Assembly (NCBI GenBank): GCA_028707125.1 | Contig: JAQTUX010000002.1 | Location: 248,001-312,000, forward strand | Direction: 5' to 3' | Length of the DNA: 64,000 nucleotides | Source of the DNA: Candidatus Omnitrophota bacterium | GTDB lineage: Bacteria > Omnitrophota > Gorgyraeia > Gygaellales > JAQTUX01 | In this document: piece after piece, positions 15,849 to 24,030 of the stretch | How the letters are laid out: the number at the start of each line of letters is the position of its first letter | Position numbering within the stretch: position 1 is the first letter of the stretch | Made by a program: the position numbers and the translations under genes | Notes under the pieces: generated by a model | What the model was told of the DNA's origin: nothing | The model's input: the letters and a program-made list of their open reading frames with translations, nothing else | The model's database searches: none

Positions 15849-16952
15849 TTAAATAAAATTGATGTGCATCGGCGCCGCGCCCTTTAGCTCCTCAAGCGAG
15901 GCATTATTGTTTTTCAGATCCCATAAAAATTCATTTACCTTATGCTGAAGGCACAGCGTCCCGCACATTGTCCGAGGGTCGAATTTTTCCGAAGCCAGCA
16001 GATCCATCACTTCCCAATAACGCTTGCCCTGCCAGATCTCCTTAAAAGACGTATCCGCTATGTTGCCGATATGGAATCTTTTATACTTTTCGTTGAACAG
16101 CATACCGCAGGGTGCTACCAGGCCGGAGCCGGACAGCTGCACGATAAAAGGCGGCCCATAGCAGCGCCCGTAGCCGCGTTTTCCGCCGCTTAAGACCTTG
16201 GACCACTTTACCTTGACCAGATAATCCCTGTCAGAATAACCCTCCGCCTCTTTTAAGATATCTACCAGGCCAAAGTAGGCGGGATAATCAACCTTTAAAT
16301 TACCATCCTCGTCATCGCTGCAGTGCTTGATGACCGCGTAATCCACCCCTGATTCCTTTCCCAGTTTCGCGAAAGGAATGATCTGTTCGGAAAACTGGGG
16401 CAATAAAACCATCTGCAACCCCAGAGTGACTTCAAGTCCGCTCTTTTTCTTGATCTCAACGCATTTCTTTATGGTGTTATAAACCTTGTTGAAGCATTCT
16501 TCCTTGCAGCCCATTATGCGGGCGTAAGCGGAGGGGGTGGCCGCTGAGATATTGAACCGAAGATACGTCAGGCAGGGCAGTATCTCCTCCAGGCGCTCGT
16601 CCTTTAACAAAAATCCGTTCGTGCCCAGCGCCATATCCAGGCCGTTACCTTTACCCTTTAAAATAGCGTCATATAAATGAGGAGAGCAGGTACTTTCTCC
16701 GTCACTGACAAAGCTTACCGCCTTTACCCCGATCTCGGCGGCATCATCCAGGAAACGGAATATGACCTCGCGCGTCATCTTTTTCTCGTCATTTTCCTGC
16801 AGCCGGCCGTAACAATAGACACATCTATAAGTGCACCTTCTGGTCAAGGCGCAGTCCACCGTAATGGGCGCGATCCTTTCCCCGCGCAGCCAGCTCTCCA
16901 CCCTTTCTTTATGCCAGTTAAGCTTATGGCCGTCCAGGACCAGATCATCCAT
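15849..16952 (-). CDS. Radical SAM protein with SPASM-like C-terminus (sister 2)
   Basis: With the start at 16952, preceded by AAGGCGG, the 367-residue protein opens MDDLVLDGHKLNWHKERVES and carries the cluster motif CTYRCVYC at residues 40-47. A C-terminal region with C-rich blocks (RCYGPPF, LVAPCGMLF, MCGTLCLQHK) looks like a SPASM or twitch auxiliary-cluster domain. It is the sister of the enzyme at 19755-20819: the cysteines lie at identical positions and both end in LWDLKN followed by HINFI or HVNFI. The substrate is unknown; the operon suggests a sugar or lipid-linked sugar. An upstream ATG (16979) is less likely, because only the shorter start aligns with the sister. Confidence 0.85.
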   Translation of the reverse strand: MDDLVLDGHKLNWHKERVESWLRGERIAPITVDCALTRRCTYRCVYCYGRLQENDEKKMTREVIFRFLDDAAEIGVKAVSFVSDGESTCSPHLYDAILKGKGNGLDMALGTNGFLLKDERLEEILPCLTYLRFNISAATPSAYARIMGCKEECFNKVYNTIKKCVEIKKKSGLEVTLGLQMVLLPQFSEQIIPFAKLGKESGVDYAVIKHCSDDEDGNLKVDYPAYFGLVDILKEAEGYSDRDYLVKVKWSKVLSGGKRGYGRCYGPPFIVQLSGSGLVAPCGMLFNEKYKRFHIGNIADTSFKEIWQGKRYWEVMDLLASEKFDPRTMCGTLCLQHKVNEFLWDLKNNNASLEELKGAAPMHINFI

Positions 16953-17718
16953 TGATCCGCCTTGCCGATAATGAGTCATCGCTGAACCTTCGCCTGTCTA
17001 ATTTTGTTTCGGAACTGAAATAAATATCCCTGACTAATCTTAGATACCCTTTTATTACCCGGAACAGGCTGGGAAAAGAGACCGCCTTGGAAGAGCCGGA
17101 ATGCCTCATCCCCAGCCGGTAAGGGACCTCGGCAAAAAGGTAGCCCTTCGTGACCAGCCGTATCAACATATCGGTCTGGAAGAAAAACCCGCTGCTCTGG
17201 TGCTTCAAGCCGGACAATATGGATTTTCTGTATAACACCGTTCCGTTGGTATAATTCAACGTAACCCCGAAAGTCGTATTGATAATAAATCTGTAGATAA
17301 ATGACAAGGCGTTCCTCAATACGGAGCGCACCCATTTATTATAATTAAAGGGGATCACTATATCCACATGTTCAAGAAGCATCGCGTAGCGCATGATCTC
17401 CCAGGGGTCGTTCTCATTGTCCCCCGGCAGCATGCATACCGCGTTGCCCCGCGCCTCCCTGACCCCATCCCAGAAAGAAACGCCTATGCCTTTAGGCGCG
17501 GAGTGGTTAATGATCCGGATATTTCCGGCGTGTTCGCTTATTTTGCGTTGAACGATCTCGGGCGTCGCGTCGCTGCTGCCGTCATTAATTACCACTATCT
17601 CTCCGTCAATACCGGAGGCCTTAAAGGCAGAAAGGGTGTTGTCAAGCGCTAAAGAAATGTTTTTCTCTTCATTAAGCGCCGGCATTATGATACTTAAGAA
17701 CAATTTATTACCTTCCAT
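16945..17718 (-). CDS. Family 2 glycosyltransferase, dolichol-phosphate-mannose-synthase-like
   Basis: The 257-residue protein has the GT2 A-fold: LSIIMPALNEEKNISLAL at residue 8, VVINDGSSDAT near 43 and the metal-binding region LPGDNENDP near 95, with an acceptor-side block SGFFFQTDMLIRLVTKGY and the RxGxRHSGSSK basic motif. This is closest to DPM1/polyprenol-phosphate sugar transferases, which load a sugar onto a lipid phosphate at the inner membrane face. No C-terminal membrane helices are seen. It starts 4 bases after the E1 beta gene and overlaps the following radical SAM gene by 8 bases. Confidence 0.87.
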   Translation of the reverse strand: MEGNKLFLSIIMPALNEEKNISLALDNTLSAFKASGIDGEIVVINDGSSDATPEIVQRKISEHAGNIRIINHSAPKGIGVSFWDGVREARGNAVCMLPGDNENDPWEIMRYAMLLEHVDIVIPFNYNKWVRSVLRNALSFIYRFIINTTFGVTLNYTNGTVLYRKSILSGLKHQSSGFFFQTDMLIRLVTKGYLFAEVPYRLGMRHSGSSKAVSFPSLFRVIKGYLRLVRDIYFSSETKLDRRRFSDDSLSARRING

Positions 17719-17722
17719 AATA

Positions 17723-18775
17723 TTAATCCGCTCTTAAGAGTTTCTTGGCCTCAAGGACGACCCTGTCTGTATCGGGATAATAGGCCTTTTCCAGGGCGGG
17801 GCTGCAGGGGGTCGGAGTATCCGGCAGCGTAAGGCGCCGGACAGGGGACTTTAAATATTTAAATGCCGACTCCATCAAGAAGGAAGATATCTCGGAGCTT
17901 ATGCCGCCGAACTTATAACCGAAATCCAGCACCAGCGCCCTTCCCGTCTTCTTAACGGAGGCGAGGATCAGATCATGATCCAACGGCCTTACTGTGCGCA
18001 GGTCCAGCACTTCTATGTCTATGCCGTCTTTTCCCAACCTCATAGCCGCTTCCTGAGCCAGCGTTACCATGAACGAATCGGCGATGACGGTCAGGTCCCT
18101 GCCCTCTCTCCTTAACACAGCTTTACCCAGAGGCACAAAATAAGCCTCCTTAGGCACCGCCTCCTTATGGTCGTAAAGCCAGCGGTGCTCGATAAATATC
18201 ACGGGCGAATCACCGGCTATGCTGGATAAAAGCAGTCCCTTGGCGTCATAGGCGCAGGAAGGCATAACAACCTTTAAGCCGGGGACATGGGTAAATAACG
18301 CCTGGATCGGCTGAGAGTGCTGGGCTGCCGAGCCCCAGCCGCCCCCTATTATCGCCCTTACAACCATGGGTACGCTGACCTTTCCCCCAAACATATATTT
18401 CCATTTTGCCGCGTGGTTAATAAGCTGATCCATGGTCAGGAGCATAAAATCGGTGCGCATGTGGACCAGGACCGGCCTTAAACCGCCCAGTGAAGAACCG
18501 ATAGCGATCCCCGTCAAGGTATTTTCGCATAGAGGCGTGTCAAAAACCCGTTCCCTCCCAAACTCTTTATGAAGATCGAGAGTTGTGCCGAATACGCCTC
18601 CGGCATCATCCACCCCTTCCCCAAAAATGAAGGCGCGCTTATCCTCTTTTAACGCCAGATATAATGCCTCACGTATCGCCTCTCTATAGGTGGCCATTCT
18701 CCCTTTTGACCGGCCGCTATCGTCATTCAAGGTCTTTATGGTGGACAGGTCTATCGGCGCCTTATCCCACGACAT
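17723..18775 (-). CDS. TPP-dependent dehydrogenase E1, beta subunit
   Basis: The 350-residue protein is a transketolase-like pyrimidine-binding plus C-terminal domain protein, as in E1 beta of pyruvate, branched-chain and acetoin dehydrogenases: FIFGEGVDDAGGVFGTT near residue 47, DTPLCENTLTGIAIGSSLGG near 80 with the glutamate that activates thiamine diphosphate, and VLDLRTVRPLD in the C-terminal domain. It pairs with the alpha subunit encoded 2 bases upstream. No lipoyl E2 or E3 gene is present in the window, so the pair probably does something other than feed a classic dehydrogenase complex, perhaps acyl or aldehyde transfer. Confidence 0.88.
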   Translation of the reverse strand: MSWDKAPIDLSTIKTLNDDSGRSKGRMATYREAIREALYLALKEDKRAFIFGEGVDDAGGVFGTTLDLHKEFGRERVFDTPLCENTLTGIAIGSSLGGLRPVLVHMRTDFMLLTMDQLINHAAKWKYMFGGKVSVPMVVRAIIGGGWGSAAQHSQPIQALFTHVPGLKVVMPSCAYDAKGLLLSSIAGDSPVIFIEHRWLYDHKEAVPKEAYFVPLGKAVLRREGRDLTVIADSFMVTLAQEAAMRLGKDGIDIEVLDLRTVRPLDHDLILASVKKTGRALVLDFGYKFGGISSEISSFLMESAFKYLKSPVRRLTLPDTPTPCSPALEKAYYPDTDRVVLEAKKLLRAD

Positions 18776-18777
18776 GC

Positions 18778-19752
18778 TTAGTATACCCCCTTATATAATT
18801 CCTTTTCTTCGGGATACGGACTGCCCAGGGCGAAATCAAGCGCCTCGGAGATCTCTTTATCCGCCTTCTTTTCCAGCCCTGCCAGTTCCTTCTCTTTAAC
18901 CAGGCCGTTTTTCAAAACATGCTGCCGGAATTTCTTCAAAGGGCATTTCTTAAACCACTCCTCAACTTCCTCCGCGTCCCTTAGCCCTTTTTCAATATCC
19001 GTTTCCGGCCCCACGTGCGTCTTCCATCTGTAAGTCCGCGCCTCGATCAAAGAAGGCCCCCGGCCGTCCCTGGCCCTGCCGATACACTCCTTCGCTGTTT
19101 TATAAACCTCCAGGACATCGTTGCCGTCTATGCATTTACCGGGTACGTGAAAGAAATCGGCTATTTTATAAATGTCTATATTTGCCTGCCGGTCTCTCTG
19201 AGGAGAATTCGTGGCGTAAGAATTATTTTCACATACAAAAACCACCGGCAGTTTCTTTAACGCGGAAAAATTCAGCGTCTCATAAAATACGCCTTCGTCC
19301 ACCGCGCCGTCCCCGAAAAATACCGTGGTGACCCTTTTGTCTTTTTTCATCTTTGAAGACAACGCCGCGCCCGCGGCTATGGGTATGCCTCCCGCCACTA
19401 TAGCGGAGGTGCCCATTATCCCATGCTCCGTTGACACCATATGCATGGAGCCGCCCTTGCCCTCAGAACAACCGGCGCTTCTTCCGTAAAGCTCCGCGAA
19501 CATGGAATCAAGCTGCATACCCTTGGCAATTAAATGGCCGTGATTGCGATGATTGCTGAAAATATAATCATCCTTCCTCAGGTTGGCGCAGAAGCCCACC
19601 GCGATAGCCTCCTGCCCGATGCACAGATGGACCGGGCAGCGGATCTCCTGCCCGGGATAAAGCTCGATCACCTTCTCTTCAAACCGCCTTATCTTTACCA
19701 GGTAATAATATAGATTTTTAAGGACGGCGGGGCCGACCAGCGGATTCTTCAT
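18778..19752 (-). CDS. TPP-dependent dehydrogenase E1, alpha subunit
   Basis: The product (324 residues from the ATG at 19752) binds thiamine diphosphate: FFGDGAVDEGVFYETLNFSA near residue 150 followed by VVFVCENNSYATNSPQ is the GDG...NN magnesium-TPP motif. HLCIGQEAIAVGFCANL, SNHRNHGH and GKGGSMHM are the usual E1 alpha blocks. With the beta subunit it should decarboxylate a 2-keto acid. The start at 19752 lies 2 bases after the radical SAM stop; an upstream frame extends into that gene. The embedding in an operon of sugar-phosphate and radical SAM enzymes is unusual for E1 genes. Confidence 0.88.
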   Translation of the reverse strand: MKNPLVGPAVLKNLYYYLVKIRRFEEKVIELYPGQEIRCPVHLCIGQEAIAVGFCANLRKDDYIFSNHRNHGHLIAKGMQLDSMFAELYGRSAGCSEGKGGSMHMVSTEHGIMGTSAIVAGGIPIAAGAALSSKMKKDKRVTTVFFGDGAVDEGVFYETLNFSALKKLPVVFVCENNSYATNSPQRDRQANIDIYKIADFFHVPGKCIDGNDVLEVYKTAKECIGRARDGRGPSLIEARTYRWKTHVGPETDIEKGLRDAEEVEEWFKKCPLKKFRQHVLKNGLVKEKELAGLEKKADKEISEALDFALGSPYPEEKELYKGVY

Positions 19753-19754
19753 CT

Positions 19755-20819
19755 CTATATGAAATTTACGTGCTCCGGAGGGTTTTTCAGGTCCCAAAGG
19801 TACCTGTTTATCTCATCCAGGCGGCAGACCTCGCGGCAATCCTCAATACGCCACTTTTTATCCATCATTTCCTTTACCTTTTTTCTCTTTTCGCCCTTCC
19901 AGATATCCTCAAAGCCTTCTTTGTAAATATTGCCGTAGCGAAAACGCTCGTCGCCTAAAAAGGCGCTGCAGGCATAAAGGTCGCCTTTTGAAGAAAGGTA
20001 GGCCCAGAACGGAAGCCCGTAGCACTTACGATATGTCTTCTCCTGGTCGATCTTAAGCATGGTCCTTTTCCTGAATATAACCCTGAAATCATCATCAACG
20101 TATTTCTTAAGTTCGTTTTCCAGGAATAAGAGCTTTCCATAATCCAGGTCTGTCTTAAGGCGGTTGATGCTCGAGGGATGCTGGGAATAAGGTTTTATTG
20201 TCAAATAATCCGCCCCTATTTCTTTCAGGATGCCGGCCAGCGTTGTGACTTCATCATAGTTCTCATTCAAAAGAAGGAATTGGACCCCCAGCGTGCACCT
20301 GTGCCCCCTGGATTCTTTCTCTCCGGCCGCCTCTTTGATGTTATCAATGACCCTGTCAAAATCCTCCGGTTTTGTCCCGTGAATAGCGGCGTATGTCTTC
20401 CTTGTCCCCGCGTTAAGGCTTATCCTGAACCAGCTGAGGTGAGGAAGTATCTTCAGCGCGATATCTTTAGACAACAAAACGCCGTTAGAGGTGATCGATA
20501 TATCCAGGCCGCCGGCCTTCGCGTGCGCTATTAATTCCGCGATATCCTTATGCAGCAACGGCTCTCCCTCGCCGGCAAACATTATACTCTTAACCCCTCT
20601 CCTGGATATATCCGTTAAGAACTTCTTAAGCGCGGATGTCTCTAAAAAGACGGGCTTATATCCCAGATAATCAAGGGCGCAGAACATACAACGGTGGTTG
20701 CAGCTTCCGCAGGGCGCTATTTCAACGTAAATAGGATAAATATCCCTGCCGTTAAGCCAGTCCGCCACCCTTTCAGGATGGAAGGCAAGCTTATGGCTGT
20801 CTATGCGGTATGTGTCCAT
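19755..20819 (-). CDS. Radical SAM protein with SPASM-like C-terminus (sister 1)
   Basis: The 354-residue protein opens MDTYRIDSHKLAFHPERVAD and has the radical SAM motif CNHRCMFC at residues 40-47. C-terminal cysteine blocks (KCYGLPF, LYACSAFL, CREVC) suggest auxiliary Fe-S clusters of a SPASM/twitch domain. It uses S-adenosylmethionine and reducing equivalents, possibly from the operon ferredoxin, to start a radical reaction on an unknown substrate. It is paralogous to the enzyme at 15849-16952. The start lies 29 bases inside the end of the SIS gene; it is retained because the N-terminus aligns with its sister. Confidence 0.86.
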   Translation of the reverse strand: MDTYRIDSHKLAFHPERVADWLNGRDIYPIYVEIAPCGSCNHRCMFCALDYLGYKPVFLETSALKKFLTDISRRGVKSIMFAGEGEPLLHKDIAELIAHAKAGGLDISITSNGVLLSKDIALKILPHLSWFRISLNAGTRKTYAAIHGTKPEDFDRVIDNIKEAAGEKESRGHRCTLGVQFLLLNENYDEVTTLAGILKEIGADYLTIKPYSQHPSSINRLKTDLDYGKLLFLENELKKYVDDDFRVIFRKRTMLKIDQEKTYRKCYGLPFWAYLSSKGDLYACSAFLGDERFRYGNIYKEGFEDIWKGEKRKKVKEMMDKKWRIEDCREVCRLDEINRYLWDLKNPPEHVNFI

Positions 20820-21369
20820 GATCTTGTATATTATCGGCTATAAGATGGCAGATCGCCAGATGGCTGATCTCTACGAATCCGTAAGAGCGTGAGGGGACAT
20901 AGAAATTTATCTCCCCCATCTTCCTCAATGGATTATTTTTATCAAAACCTGAGAGCGTGGCTATAAAACAACCGCGCTTTTTTGCCTCTGCCGTGGCGTT
21001 CAGTATATTTTTGGACCTGCCTGAACTGCTTATAGAGAACAGGATATCGCCTCTTTTGGCAAGCATCTTAACGGGCACCTGAAAGACATGCTCATATCCC
21101 AGATCATTGCTAAGACAGGTGATAAGCGAGGTATCGTTAAAGGCCACCGCGGGTACGCGGCAGTTCTTAAGAAAATCCGTGGATATGTGGCTTGCAATAG
21201 AGGCGCTGCCTCCGTTGCCTATCAGGATGACATTGTTGCCCTTTTTGCCCTGCTTGATGATTACGCCGACTATCTTATCTACGGCCCTGATAAAAGGAAG
21301 CGCCTTTCCCTTTCTATCTTTTACCTCTGTCTTACCAAGAGTTTCATTTAGGTCTTCAAAGTATCTCAT
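20791..21369 (-). CDS. gmhA: SIS-domain phosphosugar isomerase, GmhA-like
   Basis: The 192-residue protein has the sugar isomerase fold of sedoheptulose 7-phosphate isomerase: VILIGNGGSASIASHISTDF near residue 48, FSISSSGRSKNILNATAEA near 118 and the C-terminal VEISHLAICHLIADNI. GmhA makes D-glycero-D-manno-heptose 7-phosphate, the first step toward ADP- or GDP-heptose. The adjacent HldE-like fusion is the usual next enzyme, which supports this assignment. The spacer before it (31 bases) holds a short motif shared with the ahcY leader. Other SIS sugar isomerases remain possible. Confidence 0.8.
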   Translation of the reverse strand: MRYFEDLNETLGKTEVKDRKGKALPFIRAVDKIVGVIIKQGKKGNNVILIGNGGSASIASHISTDFLKNCRVPAVAFNDTSLITCLSNDLGYEHVFQVPVKMLAKRGDILFSISSSGRSKNILNATAEAKKRGCFIATLSGFDKNNPLRKMGEINFYVPSRSYGFVEISHLAICHLIADNIQDHGHIPHRQP

Positions 21370-21381
21370 AGTTTTCCTCTA

Positions 21382-21399
21382 CACACGTAAGTGCGGGGT
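21382..21399 (-). repeat. 18-bp intergenic motif, copy 1
   Basis: On the minus strand this reads ACCCCGCACTTACGTGTG and lies 1 base after the stop of the HldE-like gene, before the ribosome site of the GmhA-like gene. A copy with 16 of 18 identical bases is at 57461-57478 in the same kind of position between metK and ahcY. Confidence 0.55.
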
Positions 21400-21400
21400 C

Positions 21401-22936
21401 TCATTTCAATAATGTGGTTATATACTTGAACAACGGCGCCGGCTCAACCGAGGCCTTATTACCCACGATCATCACCTTCATCGCTCCGACGGCGTTGCCT
21501 ATAAAGCCGACGGCCTCTATCGGCATATTATTAAAGACGCAGGGCGCGGTTATGGAAAAATAGGCGTCGCCCGCGCCGATCCTGTCCACTACTTCCTTGG
21601 AAAATACGGGGATCTCCGTAAAGCCGTCTTTCTTAGAATAAGCCAGAGAACCCTTGTGTCCCCTGGTAATGATTATCTTGCCGCAGCTTAGCCGCCTGCT
21701 CATATCTATAATGATCTTTTCCAGGTTGGAAAACCTGTCCTGGAAAGCCAGGCGTATCTCCGGCTCGTCTATGCACACATAGTCGGCCCTGGGAAATTTC
21801 GTGATCAGGTTAAACCCTATGTTGGAGCTGTTGGTCTGGACATTGACCGCGAGAAACTTTGCCTTCCTGGAAAGAACATCAACTATAGCCGGAGTGATCA
21901 GCCCGTGGCCGAAATCCGTGGCTATTACCATATCAAATTTCCTAAGATTGGCATTAAGGTAGCCGACTATTTTCTTCTCAATATCTTTGGAAAGGCGCGG
22001 GGTTCCGTCAAGATAGCATATCTCAAACAACTTAGTCAAAAAATTCGGGTCAACAAACCTGCGTTTGACTATCGTATGCGCGTCCCGGCAATTATAAATG
22101 TTCGGCTTGATGTTTGGTTTTAAATGCCCGGCAATAAAATCCCGGTAATCATTCTTCGTTCCCGCGCAGCTGAGAAGCGAGGCCTGCCTGCAGAACCCCG
22201 CCAGATGATTGGATGCCGCCAGTACCCCTCCGGCAAAGATATCTTCGTTTAGAAACCTGGCCGCGATTATGTTGTCCTTCTGCGTCTTTGCCATGCCGAT
22301 GCAATAATGGTATTCATCTATGATAATATCGCCTATGACCAGGACCTTTACCTTTTCTACATCCTTAAGCGCCTTTATCAAGCCCTGCGCGCTATAGCGC
22401 TTTTTGAACCTGGAAAAGAACTCCTTTGACTCCTCCGGATGGGGGGCAAGATAGGCGTTTATAAGCGACGATGAGCTGAATGTTATCTCGTCGGTAAAAT
22501 GGATAACGCCGCCTACGGCCTTGACCGCCTCCTCTTCCTCAAGGATCTTTCCCGTTACGTCATCCTGCCTCATGGCGTAGTCACTGCCCTTAACGTAAAA
22601 GCGCGGCTTTAATCTTTTTATGGTTTCTACCGCTGTAGGCCATTCATTGACAGCCACAAAATCAACGCACTCTATCGCGGCGATGCTCTCCGCGCGCAGG
22701 TTCTGATTAAATACCGGCCTGCCCGGGCCCCGGTTCACATACTCGTCCTTAGTCAGGGTAACCACCAATATATCGCCCTTTTTACTGGCGGCCTCAAAAT
22801 GCTTTATGTGCCCTGGGTGCAGCAGGTCAAACACACCGTGGCAATGCACTACCTTCCTGCCCTTTTTCCTCAATGACGCCAGGATCGCGGCAAGCTCATC
22901 TATCGTCTTGATTTTATTGTGCGCGTCTCTTAACAT
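21401..22936 (-). CDS. HldE-like bifunctional enzyme with reversed domain order
   Basis: From the ATG at 22936 (AGGTGAAGA upstream) the product has 511 residues. Residues about 15-150 form a nucleotidyltransferase with HCHGVFDLLHPGHIKHFEA (the HxGH motif) and YVKGSDY; residues about 190-500 form a PfkB-type kinase with a DRIGAGDAYFS catalytic motif. E. coli HldE has the kinase first and the adenylyltransferase second, so the order here is swapped. It probably phosphorylates a heptose (or similar sugar) 7-phosphate at C1 and then adds a nucleotide. The gene starts 5 bases after the epimerase stop and is followed by the GmhA-like gene. Confidence 0.85.
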   Translation of the reverse strand: MLRDAHNKIKTIDELAAILASLRKKGRKVVHCHGVFDLLHPGHIKHFEAASKKGDILVVTLTKDEYVNRGPGRPVFNQNLRAESIAAIECVDFVAVNEWPTAVETIKRLKPRFYVKGSDYAMRQDDVTGKILEEEEAVKAVGGVIHFTDEITFSSSSLINAYLAPHPEESKEFFSRFKKRYSAQGLIKALKDVEKVKVLVIGDIIIDEYHYCIGMAKTQKDNIIAARFLNEDIFAGGVLAASNHLAGFCRQASLLSCAGTKNDYRDFIAGHLKPNIKPNIYNCRDAHTIVKRRFVDPNFLTKLFEICYLDGTPRLSKDIEKKIVGYLNANLRKFDMVIATDFGHGLITPAIVDVLSRKAKFLAVNVQTNSSNIGFNLITKFPRADYVCIDEPEIRLAFQDRFSNLEKIIIDMSRRLSCGKIIITRGHKGSLAYSKKDGFTEIPVFSKEVVDRIGAGDAYFSITAPCVFNNMPIEAVGFIGNAVGAMKVMIVGNKASVEPAPLFKYITTLLK

Positions 22937-22941
22937 ATTCT

Positions 22942-23934
22942 TCACCTGGAAAGGTATCTGAACCAGTCCTTCGTGGCCTCCTCGATCTTCTCCGGAGTCC
23001 ACACAGGCGCCTGCTTCCAATAGTCGATCTTATTCAACATCATCTTTACCCCCTCTTCAAAGGAAACAGAGGCCTGCCATCTTAACATTTTCTTGATCTT
23101 TAGAATATCCGCGTGCGTGCGGTCCGGCTCGCCCGGGCGCTTTGGGACATAAACCGCTTCCCCTCCCATAAGTTTTACCAGATGGTTAACGCTCTGCGGG
23201 CTGCCTGAGCCGACATTAAAGATTTCTCCTTCTATGCCGGACGAAGCCGCCTTTACGAAGGCATCAGCCACATCTGTGACAAAAATAAAATCCCTGGCCT
23301 GACTGCCGTCACCTACTATCGTAAAGGGCTTACCTGCCAGTTTCTGCGCCAGAAATACCCCAAAGACAGCGCCGTAGGCGCCGGATGTCCTTGAGCGCGG
23401 CCCGTAAACATTAAACAGCCGAAGCGATACCGCGGGCAGCTTATAAAGCTTAACCCAATGCGACAGGTACTGTTCGCCGATATATTTTGTAAGGGCGTAA
23501 GGGTACATCGGCCTTATCGCCGCTGTCTCGGAAGTGGGAAATTTATCGGGTATGCCGTAACAGGAAGAAGAGGCGGCGTAGACAAAGCGCCTGGCGCCGT
23601 TCAGGCGCGCCGCTTCTAAAACATTGACTGTGCCGTCCACGTTGGCCCTATGGTATTTAAGCGGCTCCTGGACCGAGGGCACTATATCGGCTAATGCCGC
23701 CAGATGGAATACCCAGTCAACCCCCTCAAAGAACGGCTTGATCTCAGAGAAATCAGACACGTCTGCCCGCTGAAAAAGCAGATTCTTGTTGCCTTTAAGG
23801 TGGTTGAGGTTCTCTATCCTGCCGTTGGATAAATTATCCAGGACAACCACTTGATGGCCGTCTGCCAACAGGCGCTCTGCCAGATGGCTGCCGATAAAAC
23901 CCGCCCCTCCCGTAACCAAAGCACGCGCTTTCAT
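22942..23934 (-). CDS. NAD-dependent epimerase/dehydratase, GalE-like extended SDR
   Basis: The 330-residue protein is an extended SDR: TGGAGFIGSHLAERLL (NAD motif) at residue 8, the catalytic serine region AASSSCYG near 120 and the YxxxK pair in YPYALTKYIGEQ near 145. VFHLAALADI and RLFNVYGPRS are typical of NDP-sugar 4-epimerases and dehydratases. It acts on a nucleotide sugar, possibly the product of the following HldE-like enzyme. It is the first gene of the sugar operon, with a promoter directly upstream and no clear ribosome site. The precise substrate is unknown. Confidence 0.86.
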   Translation of the reverse strand: MKARALVTGGAGFIGSHLAERLLADGHQVVVLDNLSNGRIENLNHLKGNKNLLFQRADVSDFSEIKPFFEGVDWVFHLAALADIVPSVQEPLKYHRANVDGTVNVLEAARLNGARRFVYAASSSCYGIPDKFPTSETAAIRPMYPYALTKYIGEQYLSHWVKLYKLPAVSLRLFNVYGPRSRTSGAYGAVFGVFLAQKLAGKPFTIVGDGSQARDFIFVTDVADAFVKAASSGIEGEIFNVGSGSPQSVNHLVKLMGGEAVYVPKRPGEPDRTHADILKIKKMLRWQASVSFEEGVKMMLNKIDYWKQAPVWTPEKIEEATKDWFRYLSR

Positions 23935-23943
23935 AAGGATATT

Positions 23944-23972
23944 ATTTTATATCAATATGCCAATAATGTCAA
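23944..23972 (-). promoter_or_regulatory. Strong predicted sigma-70 promoter of the sugar operon
   Basis: On the minus strand TTGACA (23967-23972) and TAAAAT (23944-23949) are separated by exactly 17 bases. The -10 ends 9 bases before the ATG of the epimerase gene, so the mRNA would have a leader of only a few bases. No AGGAGG-like site is present there, so translation may be leaderless. Confidence 0.65.
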
Positions 23973-24030
23973 TAAAATAGGGACAACGAATTCTGCGCGC
24001 CATCCCTGTTTAGCAGAAGCTTAACTTCTT

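Noticed and set aside
21401-23020. Longer start for the HldE-like gene at 23020
   Set aside because: The extra 28 residues overlap the epimerase gene and have no family similarity; the ATG at 22936 has a good ribosome site.
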